A DNA stretch of 11,736 nt from Acidobacteriota bacterium (GCA_003222555.1 QHWL01000155.1:1621-13356); one strand, 5' to 3'; shown: positions 1 to 7,376, numbered from the stretch's first letter. Notes: generated from the sequence alone by a model not told the origin. Made by a program: numbers and translations.

Positions 1-1
1 C

Positions 2-1798
2 GCCATCTTCCCGATCGACGCCATGACGCTGGATTACCTGCGCCTGACCGGCCGCGAAGACTCGCGCGTGCTTCTGGTTGAAGCCTACGCGAAGGCGCAG
101 GGCTTGTTCAGGGCGCCGGACGCCCCCGATCCGGTGTATTCGGAAATTCTCGAGCTCGACCTGAGCTCGGTCGAGCCGAGTCTTGCCGGACCGAAGCGGC
201 CGCAGGATCGCGTTTCGCTCAAGCAGGCGAAGAGCGGGTTCCAGACGGCACTCGGGTCGATGCAGCCGGCCGCGAAAAAACCGGCTGCGCCGCCGATGTC
301 GATGCGCGGCGGGGCGGCCATGACGAGCGAGGGCGGCATCGCGGTCGCGGAAGCGCCGGCCGCCGCGCAGCAGCTCGAGCATGGTTCGGTCGTGATCGCC
401 GCCATTACGAGCTGCACCAACACGTCGAATCCCAGCGTGATGATCGGCGCGGGCCTGCTCGCGAAGAAAGCGGTCGAGCGCGGTCTCTCCCGGCAGCCGT
501 GGGTGAAAACGAGCCTCGCGCCGGGATCGAAAGTCGTCACCGAGTATCTGAATAAGGCCGGATTGACGCCCTATCTCGAAGAGCTCGGGTTCAACCTGGT
601 CGGCTACGGCTGCACCACGTGCATAGGTAACAGCGGTCCGCTGCCCGACAAAGTGGCGGCCGAAGTCGAGTCGCGCGATCTGGTCGTCGCGTCGGTGCTC
701 AGCGGCAACCGCAATTTCGAGGGACGCATTCAGCAGCAGGTGCGCGCCAACTATCTGGCCTCGCCGCCGCTCGTGGTCGCGTACGCCCTGGCGGGCCGGA
801 TGACGATCGACCTGACCACCGAGCCGATCGGCATCGGCCGCGACGGCCACGCAGTGTATCTGCGCGATCTGTGGCCGACGGAACGGGAAATTCAGAAGAC
901 GATGCTCAGCGCCGTCAGTTCGGAGATGTTCCGGCAGCAGTACGCGGATGTCTTTCATGGCGATGAGCGGTGGCGATCGTTGAACGTCCCGAGCGGCGAT
1001 CGCTTCGTATGGGATCCCGACTCCACCTACATCCGCAATCCGCCGTTCTTCGAGGGGCTCACGCTTCAGACCACGCCGCTTCGCGACATCGCGGGCGGCC
1101 GGGTGCTCGCGCTGCTCGGCGACAGCATCACGACGGACCACATCTCGCCGGCGGGGTCCATCAAGAAGGACAGCCCGGCCGGCCGGTATTTGATCGAGCA
1201 TGGCGTCGAGCCGCACGACTTCAATTCGTACGGCGCGCGGCGCGGGAACCACGAAGTGATGATGCGCGGGACGTTCGCGAATATCCGCCTGCGCAATCAG
1301 CTCGCTCCCGGCACCGAAGGCGGCTGGACGAGGTATCAGCCCGATGGCGACGTCATGACGATTTACGACGCGGCGATGAAATACAAGAAGGCGGCTGTGC
1401 CGCTTCTCGTCATCGCGGGGCAGGAATACGGATCGGGATCGTCGCGCGACTGGGCGGCAAAGGGCACGCTTCTACTCGGCGTCAAGGCCGTGATCGCGGA
1501 AAGCTTCGAGCGCATCCATCGCAGCAACCTGGTGAACATGGGCGTGCTGCCTCTGCAGTTCCAAGCGGGCGCCTCGGCGACGTCGCTCCGCCTCACCGGG
1601 CGCGAACGGTACGATGTGACCGGGATCGCCGAGGCCCTCAAGCCCGGCGGTGTCCTGGCCGTTCGGGCCTGGGGCGACAACCCCAAGCCCATCGAGTTCC
1701 GAGCCGTCGCGCGCATCGACACGCCCGACGAGCTCGTGGCGTTCCGCCACGGCGGGATTCTGCCCTACGTGTTGCGCCAGCTCGTCGGAAAACAGTGA
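2..1798 (+). CDS. acnA: Aconitate hydratase, AcnA type (5' end outside window)
   Basis: This is the C-terminal part of a monomeric [4Fe-4S] aconitase, which isomerises citrate and isocitrate in the TCA cycle in the cytoplasm. The frame is open from base 2 with family sequence before the first internal ATG at 23, so the real start lies upstream; about 300 of the usual ~890 residues are missing. The three cluster cysteines are seen: TSCTNTSNP (Cys codon 413-415) and [10 protein letters not shown] (Cys codons 611-613 and 620-622). The 66-residue spacing between the first two equals that of E. coli AcnA. The swivel domain follows, with [14 protein letters not shown] near 1120 and the active-site segment [14 protein letters not shown] near 1428-1470. 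An Ala/Met/Pro-rich stretch at about 265-370 ([19 protein letters not shown]) replaces less biased sequence found at this place in other AcnA proteins. The C-terminus is complete. Confidence 0.97.
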   Translation, partial: AIFPIDAMTLDYLRLTGREDSRVLLVEAYAKAQGLFRAPDAPDPVYSEILELDLSSVEPSLAGPKRPQDRVSLKQAKSGFQTALGSMQPAAKKPAAPPMSMRGGAAMTSEGGIAVAEAPAAAQQLEHGSVVIAAITSCTNTSNPSVMIGAGLLAKKAVERGLSRQPWVKTSLAPGSKVVTEYLNKAGLTPYLEELGFNLVGYGCTTCIGNSGPLPDKVAAEVESRDLVVASVLSGNRNFEGRIQQQVRANYLASPPLVVAYALAGRMTIDLTTEPIGIGRDGHAVYLRDLWPTEREIQKTMLSAVSSEMFRQQYADVFHGDERWRSLNVPSGDRFVWDPDSTYIRNPPFFEGLTLQTTPLRDIAGGRVLALLGDSITTDHISPAGSIKKDSPAGRYLIEHGVEPHDFNSYGARRGNHEVMMRGTFANIRLRNQLAPGTEGGWTRYQPDGDVMTIYDAAMKYKKAAVPLLVIAGQEYGSGSSRDWAAKGTLLLGVKAVIAESFERIHRSNLVNMGVLPLQFQAGASATSLRLTGRERYDVTGIAEALKPGGVLAVRAWGDNPKPIEFRAVARIDTPDELVAFRHGGILPYVLRQLVGKQ

Positions 1799-1810
1799 CA
1801 TCGCCCCGGG

Positions 1811-1904
1811 CATCACGAAGTCACGAAGAGCACGAAGACGCACGAAGCATTTTTTTGGACAAGAAAAATTCGTGGACTTTCGTGGCCTTCGTGACTTCGT
1901 GATG
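1811..1904. repeat. Palindromic heptamer-array element (CACGAAG type)
   Basis: The left arm has four copies of CACGAAG (1814-1820, 1822-1828, 1831-1837, 1841-1847) separated by 1, 2 and 3 variable bases. The right arm (1869-1904) is its inverted counterpart. The outer 18 bases pair perfectly (1811-1828 with 1887-1904). Further in, the heptamers pair while the spacer bases do not. The loop holds a T-run (1850-1856) and a partly complementary A-run (1864-1868). It fills the gap between the aconitase stop and queG and could act as a transcription terminator or mRNA-stabilising hairpin. Confidence 0.85.
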
Positions 1905-1912
1905 AACCAACC

Positions 1913-2866
1913 ATGGATCGGTTGACTTCGGCAGCAGTCAAAGCAAAGGCCCGCGAGCTGGGTTTCGATGCGTGCGGCGTCGCGCCAGCGGCGGACCATC
2001 CCGAGTTGCGCTTCTTCGATGAATGGCTCGAGCGCGGCTGGGCCGGGGAGATGAGCTATCTTCATCGATCTGCCGACCGCCGCCGCGATGTCCGGCGTGT
2101 TCTACCGTCGGCCTGTACCGTGATCGCCACTGCGACCGTCTACAACACGAATCGGCCGTACTCGACCGAGTCCGCCGATTTGGGGCGCGCGCACATCGCG
2201 CGGTACGCCTGGGGCGACGACTATCACGACGTAATTGGCGGCAGACTCCAGGCGCTGCTGGCGTGGATGCGCGAAGCGTCGCCAGAGCCGTTCGACGCGC
2301 GGGCGTACGTCGACACGGGCCCGGTGCAGGAGCGCGTGTACGCGCAGCAGGCCGGCGTCGGCTGGATCGGCAAGAACACCTGCCTCATCAATTCCGATCT
2401 CGGATCGTGGTTGTTCCTCGGCGAAATCCTATGCAGCCTGCCGCTCGACACCGACTCTCCGGCGCTCGATCGATGCGGCACGTGCACGCTGTGCCTCGAG
2501 GCGTGCCCGACGCAGGCGCTGGTCGCTCCCGGCGTACTCGACTCGACGCGCTGCGTGTCGTACCTCACGATTGAGCTCCGCGGCGCGATTCCCGATGCCC
2601 TGCAATCGGGAATCGGGTCTCGCGTGTACGGCTGCGACGTATGTCAGGAAGTTTGCCCATGGAACGCGAAGCCCGCGATGTCGGACGATCCGGCCTGGCA
2701 GCCGCGTCGGGCATGGGATCAGGCCAATCTCGCTTCGTTGTCGGGGAAAAGCGACGCCGAGCTGCGCGAGGCGATGCGCGGCAGCCCCATGCGTCGAACC
2801 AAGGTGGCGGGCCTGCGCCGCAACCTCGCGGTCGCGCTCGCGAACAAACGCAATGCAGGACTCTAG
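1913..2866 (+). CDS. queG: Epoxyqueuosine reductase QueG
   Basis: This cobalamin-dependent iron-sulfur enzyme reduces epoxyqueuosine to queuosine at the wobble base of GUN-anticodon tRNAs, the last step of Q synthesis. The 317-residue protein shows YVDTGPVQERVYAQQAG with the family's catalytic Asp at residue 134, then WIGKNTCLI. Two ferredoxin-like clusters follow: CGTCTLCLEACP (Cys188, 191, 194, 198), then Cys214 and YGCDVCQEVCPWN (Cys241, 244, 248). It is shorter than the ~380-residue E. coli and B. subtilis proteins because most of the C-terminal HEAT-like region is absent; only MRRTKVAGLRRNLAVALAN remains. The ATG at 1913 fits the conserved N-terminus (LTSAAVKAKARELGFDACGVAPA), but no Shine-Dalgarno is visible: the preceding bases are the end of the palindrome at 1811-1904. 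An in-frame start further upstream would have to lie inside that palindrome. Confidence 0.96.
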   Translation: MDRLTSAAVKAKARELGFDACGVAPAADHPELRFFDEWLERGWAGEMSYLHRSADRRRDVRRVLPSACTVIATATVYNTNRPYSTESADLGRAHIARYAWGDDYHDVIGGRLQALLAWMREASPEPFDARAYVDTGPVQERVYAQQAGVGWIGKNTCLINSDLGSWLFLGEILCSLPLDTDSPALDRCGTCTLCLEACPTQALVAPGVLDSTRCVSYLTIELRGAIPDALQSGIGSRVYGCDVCQEVCPWNAKPAMSDDPAWQPRRAWDQANLASLSGKSDAELREAMRGSPMRRTKVAGLRRNLAVALANKRNAGL

Positions 2867-2890
2867 AGCGTATGAAAAAATGCGCCGTTT

Positions 2891-2921
2891 ACCGCAGAGC
2901 ACGCAGAGCACGCCGAGATTC
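2891..2921. repeat. Single arm of a CGCAGAG heptamer element
   Basis: Three spaced words CGCAGAG, CGCAGAG and CGCCGAG (2893-2899, 2902-2908, 2911-2917) are separated by AC/CA-type dinucleotides, giving a nine-base period. They match the left arm of the element at 3642-3724. No complementary right arm follows before the algH start at 2939, so this looks like a half or decayed copy. It sits in the 72-base gap between queG and the AlgH-family gene. Confidence 0.7.
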
Positions 2922-2938
2922 TTAGAGTCGCGAGAGAG

Positions 2939-3601
2939 ATGAACATGACGTCCAAATCGTTGGCGCCCGCGTTCCTGCTGTCGATGCCGCAGCTCAGGGA
3001 TCCGAATTTCAGCCGCACGGTGGTGCTGCTGTGCAAGCACACCGACGAGGGAGCGTTCGGGCTCGTCGTCAATCGGCCGCTCGTGACGACCGGGCGGGTC
3101 ATCGTGAATCTCGAGCCCGCACCGGCGGATCGCGAGAAACGGGGGACAGGAACTCTCGGGACTCGCGGACTCCCGTCCGCCGACGTTCCGGCCGAGCCGC
3201 ACGCGCAGGCGGAGACCCTTGCGACCGAACGTGAGCTTCAGGTGTGGGTCGGTGGTCCCGTCGAGCCGCAGCGCAGCTGGATGCTCGTCGGCAACGAGCC
3301 GGACGCGAACGACGAGGCGAGAGGGATGCGGATCGCCGACGCCCTGTATCTGTCGACATCGCCGGACCTGCTTCGACGCCTGCTCGAACCCGACCCTCCG
3401 CGCCGCACGCGCCTGGTCGTCGGATATTCCGGATGGGCGGCTGGCCAGCTCGAGGCGGAACTGCAGGCGTCGGCCTGGCTGCTGAGCGACGTCGACGGCG
3501 ATCTGATCTTCGACACGCCGCCCGAGCGGATGTGGGAAGCGGCTATTCGACGGCTCGGAGCCGACCCGGCCACGCTGCAGATGTCACGGGGTGTTCACTG
3601 A
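2939..3601 (+). CDS. algH: AlgH/YqgE family protein (UPF0301)
   Basis: This belongs to the UPF0301 family, named after Pseudomonas AlgH and E. coli YqgE; the biochemical role is not settled. The 220 residues begin with the family signature SMPQLRDPNFSRTVVLLCKH (residues 15-34), followed by EGAFGLVVNRPL. Later come VWVGGPV (102-108), the VVGYSGWAAGQLEAEL block (160-175) and the FDTPPERMWEAAIRRLG end (191-207). Typical members are about 185 residues. The excess is an Arg/Gly/Thr/Pro-rich stretch at about residues 62-97 (near 3122-3229), between the NRPL and GGPV motifs, that looks like a surface-loop insertion. The ATG at 2939 has a purine-rich GAGAGAG just upstream; an ATG two codons later is also possible. 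Spacing suggests cotranscription with queG, although a repeat arm lies between them. Confidence 0.93.
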   Translation: MNMTSKSLAPAFLLSMPQLRDPNFSRTVVLLCKHTDEGAFGLVVNRPLVTTGRVIVNLEPAPADREKRGTGTLGTRGLPSADVPAEPHAQAETLATERELQVWVGGPVEPQRSWMLVGNEPDANDEARGMRIADALYLSTSPDLLRRLLEPDPPRRTRLVVGYSGWAAGQLEAELQASAWLLSDVDGDLIFDTPPERMWEAAIRRLGADPATLQMSRGVH

Positions 3602-3641
3602 TGAGAATGCACAAATGCCCTGACCTCGGTGTGAACAGATC

Positions 3642-3724
3642 ACGTTCAACGCAGAGACCGCGGAGCCCGCAGAGAAGAATCCCAACCGTTTCTCAGCGCG
3701 CTCTGCGAGCTCTGCGTTCCAACG
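3642..3724. repeat. Palindromic heptamer-array element (CGCAGAG type), likely bidirectional terminator
   Basis: The left arm carries CGCAGAG, CGCGGAG and CGCAGAG (3650-3656, 3659-3665, 3668-3674) spaced by two bases. The right arm (3690-3724) is the inverted equivalent, with CTCTGCG words. AACGCAGAG at one end pairs perfectly with CTCTGCGTT at the other, while the dinucleotide spacers do not pair. The loop is AT-richer (AGAATCCCAACCGTT). It occupies the gap between two convergent stop codons (3601 on + and 3735 on -), where a bidirectional terminator would be expected. That function is inferred from position. Confidence 0.8.
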
Positions 3725-3734
3725 TTTGGTGGTT

Positions 3735-5234
3735 TCAGAACCTGGCCACTCTGCGCGCCGTGCCGGTGAGCTCGAGGATGTGCATGCCGGTGTCGGCGCG
3801 GTCGGCGGTATAGATGTAACCGCGGTCGTCCACTTCGACGTTGTTCGTCTGGATTGAGATCTTGCAGCGCTGGTCGGGGCCTCTGCCGGTGCACTGCTTG
3901 CTGGTATTGCTGGTCGCTGCCGGAATGAAGTACCCGATCTCCTTTGGATTGAACGGATCGCGAATATCGACGGCACGCACCCCGCCAGCGAAGTACGCGA
4001 CGAACATCACGCGATTGTGGTAAATCGGCGTGAAGTTCTCGTTTGCGGAGTGCGGGCCGAACCGTCCGCCGCGGTTGCACAGCTCCTCGGTGTCGGGTAC
4101 GGTCCAGCCGGCGATCGCACCCGGTTTCGATTCGGTGGTAATGTCGACGATTCGCGTCATCTGCCTCTCCCCGGAGCACATCCCCCCGCTTTCTTCGCCG
4201 ATGACCGCAACATAGTTTCGCGTCCCGGGAGCTCTCGGGGGCGCGGATGTATCGTGCTCACCGTGCTCCACAGTGGCGGCGACAGCGGACGGAGAGCTGG
4301 GATGTCTTTGAGTGGCGAAAGCGGCAACCGGCACGCCGAGCAGCGGAAGCACCGTGTGTGCGCCGTCTTCCGGCCGAAGATCGAGCCTGGAGATCTGTGG
4401 ATACAGCAGGTTCGCGTCGGTTGGCTCCTTGGGTCCGTTCAACAGCTTCGATCGATCGACGATCTGCAGGATGGCATTTCCGTTGTAGCCGTAGCCGATG
4501 TACACGCGGTTGCCTGCCGGTCCGGTGGAGATGGGACCGTGGATGTCCTGAAAATGCCCGGTCATCGGCGGCGGATTCGTCGCGTTGGGCTGCTGGCCCG
4601 GCAGGCCGAAGTCGCGGATGAACACAGGCTTCGCCGGATCGGTCAGGTCGTAGATCTTCAACATGCGGACGGTGTGCCAGGCGGGATCACCGCCGACCAG
4701 GTAAGCGATTCCGGTGTCGCATTCCCACCAGTTCTTGTGCGTGTCGCGAAGCCCGCTCACCACGACGGCCAGACGGCTTGGCTTTGCCGGATCGGTGACG
4801 TCCCAGGTTTCGTGCGCGGACGTGCCGAAGCTGCGCAGCAGGTACACCTTGCTCCTGTCTGCGCGCGGGTTTTCGCCGCCGTTACAGATGCGCACCATCT
4901 GCGCGCCCCCCGCTTCGCCCCCGCCGGCCGCGTCGCCAGGAATATGAGCCAGGTACTTTGGCTGCTTCGGATTGGTGACGTCGACAATCGAGGTCCCGTT
5001 CGGTTCCTGCTTGCCGGTCAGAGGATTGAGCTTGGTGCCCCCATGGTGGCCGACGTAGGCGATCCAGCGCTCGCCTTGTTTTTGGATAACGGGCTGATAG
5101 GCGCTTCGCGCTTGAAGGTCGTCGTAGCCGACCAGGTCCATGTTGTTTTTTTCGACGCGCTGCTGCGCGGTTGCCACAGCGCCCAGCACCATCCCCAGTG
5201 CCACGGGCACAATTGCAAGACGAAGATGCCTCAT
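3735..5234 (-). CDS. Secreted LVIVD-repeat (beta-propeller-like) protein
   Basis: The 499-residue protein is exported: the N-terminus MRHLRLAIVPVALGMVLGAV is a signal peptide, with an ATA|QQ cleavage site near residue 23. The mature part contains LVIVD-like blades with the recurring pattern 'VDVTNP.KP': TSIVDVTNPKQPKYLAHIPG (81-100), ETWDVTDPAKPSRLAVV (142-158), KIYDLTDPAKPVFI (193-206), AILQIVDRSKLL (254-265), TRIVDITTESKPGAIAGW (360-377) and RAVDIRDPFNPKEIGYF (420-436). It probably folds as a beta-propeller in the periplasm or outside the cell; no enzymatic residue set is recognised. A biased segment (about 304-337) separates two blades. The frame stays open upstream to 5303, but the start at 5234 is preferred because it begins the signal peptide and has an AGGCAGG ribosome site about nine bases before it. 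The gene converges on the AlgH-family gene. Confidence 0.86.
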   Translation of the reverse strand: MRHLRLAIVPVALGMVLGAVATAQQRVEKNNMDLVGYDDLQARSAYQPVIQKQGERWIAYVGHHGGTKLNPLTGKQEPNGTSIVDVTNPKQPKYLAHIPGDAAGGGEAGGAQMVRICNGGENPRADRSKVYLLRSFGTSAHETWDVTDPAKPSRLAVVVSGLRDTHKNWWECDTGIAYLVGGDPAWHTVRMLKIYDLTDPAKPVFIRDFGLPGQQPNATNPPPMTGHFQDIHGPISTGPAGNRVYIGYGYNGNAILQIVDRSKLLNGPKEPTDANLLYPQISRLDLRPEDGAHTVLPLLGVPVAAFATQRHPSSPSAVAATVEHGEHDTSAPPRAPGTRNYVAVIGEESGGMCSGERQMTRIVDITTESKPGAIAGWTVPDTEELCNRGGRFGPHSANENFTPIYHNRVMFVAYFAGGVRAVDIRDPFNPKEIGYFIPAATSNTSKQCTGRGPDQRCKISIQTNNVEVDDRGYIYTADRADTGMHILELTGTARRVARF

Positions 5235-5293
5235 CTCAACCTGCCTTTCGTAAATGGCTAGGGCAACCGGGATCGAGAGATTGGGCCGCGACA

Positions 5294-5322
5294 GTCGTAA
5301 CACGCAGGTCTGAGGACGTCAA
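5294..5322 (-). promoter_or_regulatory. Possible sigma70-type promoter for the LVIVD gene
   Basis: Read on the minus strand, TTGACG (5322-5317) is followed after 17 bases by TACGAC (5299-5294), about 60 bases upstream of the start at 5234. The -35 box is good, but the -10 box matches only three of six consensus positions. Position and spacing support it; sequence support is weak. Confidence 0.3.
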
Positions 5323-5412
5323 GGGATACTTATCGAAAAACTATGCGCCGGGCGCTGGTTGCGTGGCGCGGAACGGTCGGTTGGATCCTCTGCCGTTTTT
5401 CGGACGGGTGCT

Positions 5413-5629
5413 TTACGAAGTCGACAATGCGACAAACACCGTCCCGTCGGGCGCGAGGCCATCAATCGCGGGCAGGCACATTGTAGGCGCCGAAGGAAAT
5501 CGAGAACAGGTCTGCCTCCAGTTGTAGACTAAGCGGATAGTCCCTCGAGGCTGGTCGAGCGGCCGATGAGGCCGCGAAGGCACAGGCGGCGGGGAGGTTG
5601 GAGACCGAGCCGATCACTAAGCGGATCAT
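5413..5629 (-). pseudogene. Possible small or frameshifted reading frame, unrecognised
   Basis: On the minus strand an ATG at 5629 opens a 55-codon frame ending with TGA at 5462-5464. Its last part reads SLQLEADLFSISFGAYNVPA. Directly after, the next frame reads AIDGLAPDGTVFVALSTS and stops with TAA at 5413-5415. Removing one C from the CCC run near 5468-5471 would join them into one sensible protein end, so this may be the tail of a decayed gene or a one-base frameshift. The N-terminal half is encoded by the repeat element at 5528-5626 and may not be protein. There is no clear ribosome site and no family was recognised. The opposite strand is also open here, so the coding sense is uncertain. 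Confidence 0.22.
5528..5594. repeat. Structured repeat, copy 1
   Basis: The copy begins with actaagcggat (5528-5538) and ends with a 21-base block at 5574-5594 (core cgaaggcacaggcggcg). Both blocks recur identically in copy 2. Between them lie two hairpins: CTCGA/TCGAG (5544-5548 with 5555-5559) and GCGGCC/GGCCGC (5559-5564 with 5570-5575). The hairpin sequences differ from those in copy 2, but both hairpins are kept. Confidence 0.75.
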
Positions 5630-5680
5630 TGCCGATAGCAAGGCCGAGCCGCGTCAGCGGCGAAGGCACAGGCGGCGGGG
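5616..5680. repeat. Structured repeat, copy 2
   Basis: This is the same element as 5528-5594, displaced by 86-88 bases in direct orientation. The end blocks are actaagcggat (5616-5626) and the 21-base block at 5660-5680. Its two internal hairpins are TTGC/GCAA (5629-5632 with 5638-5641) and GCCGC/GCGGC (5648-5652 with 5657-5661). The terminal block can also pair with 5687-5695 in a nine-base-pair GC stem just before the next gene. Confidence 0.75.
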
Positions 5681-5705
5681 GTGGGGCCCCGCCGCAAAGT
5701 AAAAG

Positions 5706-7376
5706 ATGACATACACCGCGAAGCTCTCGATCGCCTGCGTGATGGCGGCAGCCGTCGGCTGCGCCCAGGAGGCCCCGGTGTCCGATACCGTCAAGCTGCA
5801 GCGTATGGCCGCGCGCTTTGCGCCGACCAAGATCGGCGCCGACCTTTCCACCATCTCGCCACAGGATCGCCGCGTTCTGGCCAAGCTGGTCGGCGCCTCG
5901 AAGATTATCGATGCGCTGTTTCTGCGGCAGGTCTGGGCGGCCAACGACGCGATGCTGCTCGATCTCGTCAAGGACGAGACCATTGCCGGCCGCGCGCGGC
6001 TGCACTATTTCCTCCTCAACAAAGGCCCCTGGTCGAGGCTCGATCACAATCAACCGTTCGTCCCGGGGGCGCCCGCCAAACTCGAGGGTGCGAACTTCTA
6101 CCCCGCCGGCGCATCGAAAGCCGACCTCGAGCGCTGGATTCGTTCGCTGCCCGAAGCGGATCGGACCCGCGCCACCGGCTTTTTCACCGTCATCCGCCGC
6201 GGCCTCAACGGGAGCTTCAGCATCGTCCCCTACAGCGTGGAGTATCAAGGCGAGCTCGCGCAGGCCGCGGCCTTGCTGCGCGAAGCGGCGGGGCTCACGA
6301 GCGAGCCGACGCTCAAGGCGTTTCTCTCCAAGCGTGCCGACGCCTTCCTGTCGAACGACTATTACGACAGCGACGTCGCGTGGATGGAGTTGAAGGGAAC
6401 GATCGAGCCGACGATTGGACCGTACGAGGTATACGAAGACGAGGTCTTCAACTACAAGGCGGCGTTCGAGGCCTACATCACGATTCAGGACGAAACGGAA
6501 AGCGCGAAGCTGCAGAAGTTCGGCGGCCAGTTGCAGGACATCGAAGATCATCTGCCGATCGATCCGAAGTTCCGCAACAAGAAGATCGGCGCCCTCGCGC
6601 CGATCGCCGTCGTCAACGAGATCTTCGCGGCAGGCGACGGCAACCGGGGCGTGCAGACCGCGGCATTCAACCTGCCCAACGACGAGCGCGTCGTCCGTGA
6701 GAAGGGCTCCAAGCGGGTCATGCTGAAGAACGTGCAGGACGCGAAGTTCGCGAAGACGCTGGTGCCGATCTCGAAGGTCGTGCTGCCGGCGGCCGCTCGA
6801 AAAGACCTGGCCTTCGAGGCGTTCTTCACCCACATCCTCGTCCACGAGCTGATGCACGGGCTCGGCCCGCACAACATCACCGTTGGCGGACGGCAGACCA
6901 CGGTGAGGCAGGAGCTGAAGGAAACCTACAGCTTCGTCGAGGAAGCCAAGGCCGACATCTCCGCCCTGTTCGCCATCCAGCACATGATCGACAAAGGCGT
7001 GGTGCCCAAGTCGCTGGAGCGGCCGCTCTACACGACGTTTCTCGCCTCGACCTTTCGTTCGATTCGATTCGGGGTCAACGAGGCGCACGGCCGTGGCATC
7101 GCCATCCAGTTGAACTTTCTCCTCGATCAGGGCGCGGTCAACATGGCCCCCGACGGCACGTTTGCTGCGAACGAGGCGAAGATCAAGGATGCCGTAACCG
7201 CGCTCACGCGCGAGATCATGACGATTGAGGCCGAGGGCAATTACGCGAAAGCCAAGGCGCTCGGTGAGCGCCTCGGCATCGTTCGGCCCTCGGTGCAGAA
7301 GGCGCTGGACCGTCTGACGGCGGTGCCCGTCGACATCGAGCCACGGTTTACAACGGCCGGACGTCTCGGTCAGTGA
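5706..7376 (+). CDS. M49-like (dipeptidyl-peptidase III-related) zinc metallopeptidase, lipoprotein
   Basis: The 556-residue protein resembles bacterial members of the M49 peptidase family, which remove dipeptides from peptide N-termini. The zinc site is HELMHGLGPH (His380, Glu381, His384), with VEEAKAD (Glu412/Glu413, Asp417) matching the second family motif EECRAE/D. Other family-like segments are GPWSRLDHNQPF, YYDSDVAWMELKG and IGPYEVYEDEVFNYKAAFEA. The first motif is a five-residue HExxH, not the six-residue HELLGH of eukaryotic DPP III; as I recall, pentapeptide forms are known in some bacterial members. The N-terminus (MTYTAKLSIACVMAAAVGCA) is a short lipoprotein signal with a lipobox-like AVGC at residues 16-19, placing the enzyme on the periplasmic side of a membrane. 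The ribosome site before the ATG is weak (AAAGTAAAAG). Substrates cannot be told from sequence. Confidence 0.86.
   Translation: MTYTAKLSIACVMAAAVGCAQEAPVSDTVKLQRMAARFAPTKIGADLSTISPQDRRVLAKLVGASKIIDALFLRQVWAANDAMLLDLVKDETIAGRARLHYFLLNKGPWSRLDHNQPFVPGAPAKLEGANFYPAGASKADLERWIRSLPEADRTRATGFFTVIRRGLNGSFSIVPYSVEYQGELAQAAALLREAAGLTSEPTLKAFLSKRADAFLSNDYYDSDVAWMELKGTIEPTIGPYEVYEDEVFNYKAAFEAYITIQDETESAKLQKFGGQLQDIEDHLPIDPKFRNKKIGALAPIAVVNEIFAAGDGNRGVQTAAFNLPNDERVVREKGSKRVMLKNVQDAKFAKTLVPISKVVLPAAARKDLAFEAFFTHILVHELMHGLGPHNITVGGRQTTVRQELKETYSFVEEAKADISALFAIQHMIDKGVVPKSLERPLYTTFLASTFRSIRFGVNEAHGRGIAIQLNFLLDQGAVNMAPDGTFAANEAKIKDAVTALTREIMTIEAEGNYAKAKALGERLGIVRPSVQKALDRLTAVPVDIEPRFTTAGRLGQ

Larger units (their letters stand above)
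5235..5705. other. 471-base divergent intergenic region
   Basis: This lies between the starts of the LVIVD gene (-) and the M49-like gene (+) and should hold both promoters. The part next to the LVIVD gene has a weak promoter candidate. The middle (about 5413-5527) reads in coding-like fashion on the minus strand in two overlapping frames. The part next to the M49-like gene holds two copies of a structured repeat and a strong GC hairpin (5672-5680 with 5687-5695) ten bases before the ATG. No confident promoter for the M49-like gene was found. Confidence 0.7.

Noticed and set aside
970..1902. Open frame of 310 codons on the plus strand overlapping aconitase
   Set aside because: It is a different frame of a well-conserved aconitase domain. 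Its product is Arg-rich and runs into the palindrome.
1811..1904. CRISPR-like array
   Set aside because: The units are seven bases with 1-3 base spacers and are arranged as an inverted pair. This does not fit CRISPR repeat and spacer sizes, and no cas gene is present.
4017..5261. Open frame of 414 codons on the plus strand over the LVIVD gene
   Set aside because: The minus strand has a signal peptide, a ribosome site and repeated LVIVD motifs. The plus product has no recognisable motif.
5235..5303. Upstream extension of the LVIVD protein to a start at 5303
   Set aside because: It would put 23 residues before the signal peptide and ignores the good ribosome site in front of 5234.
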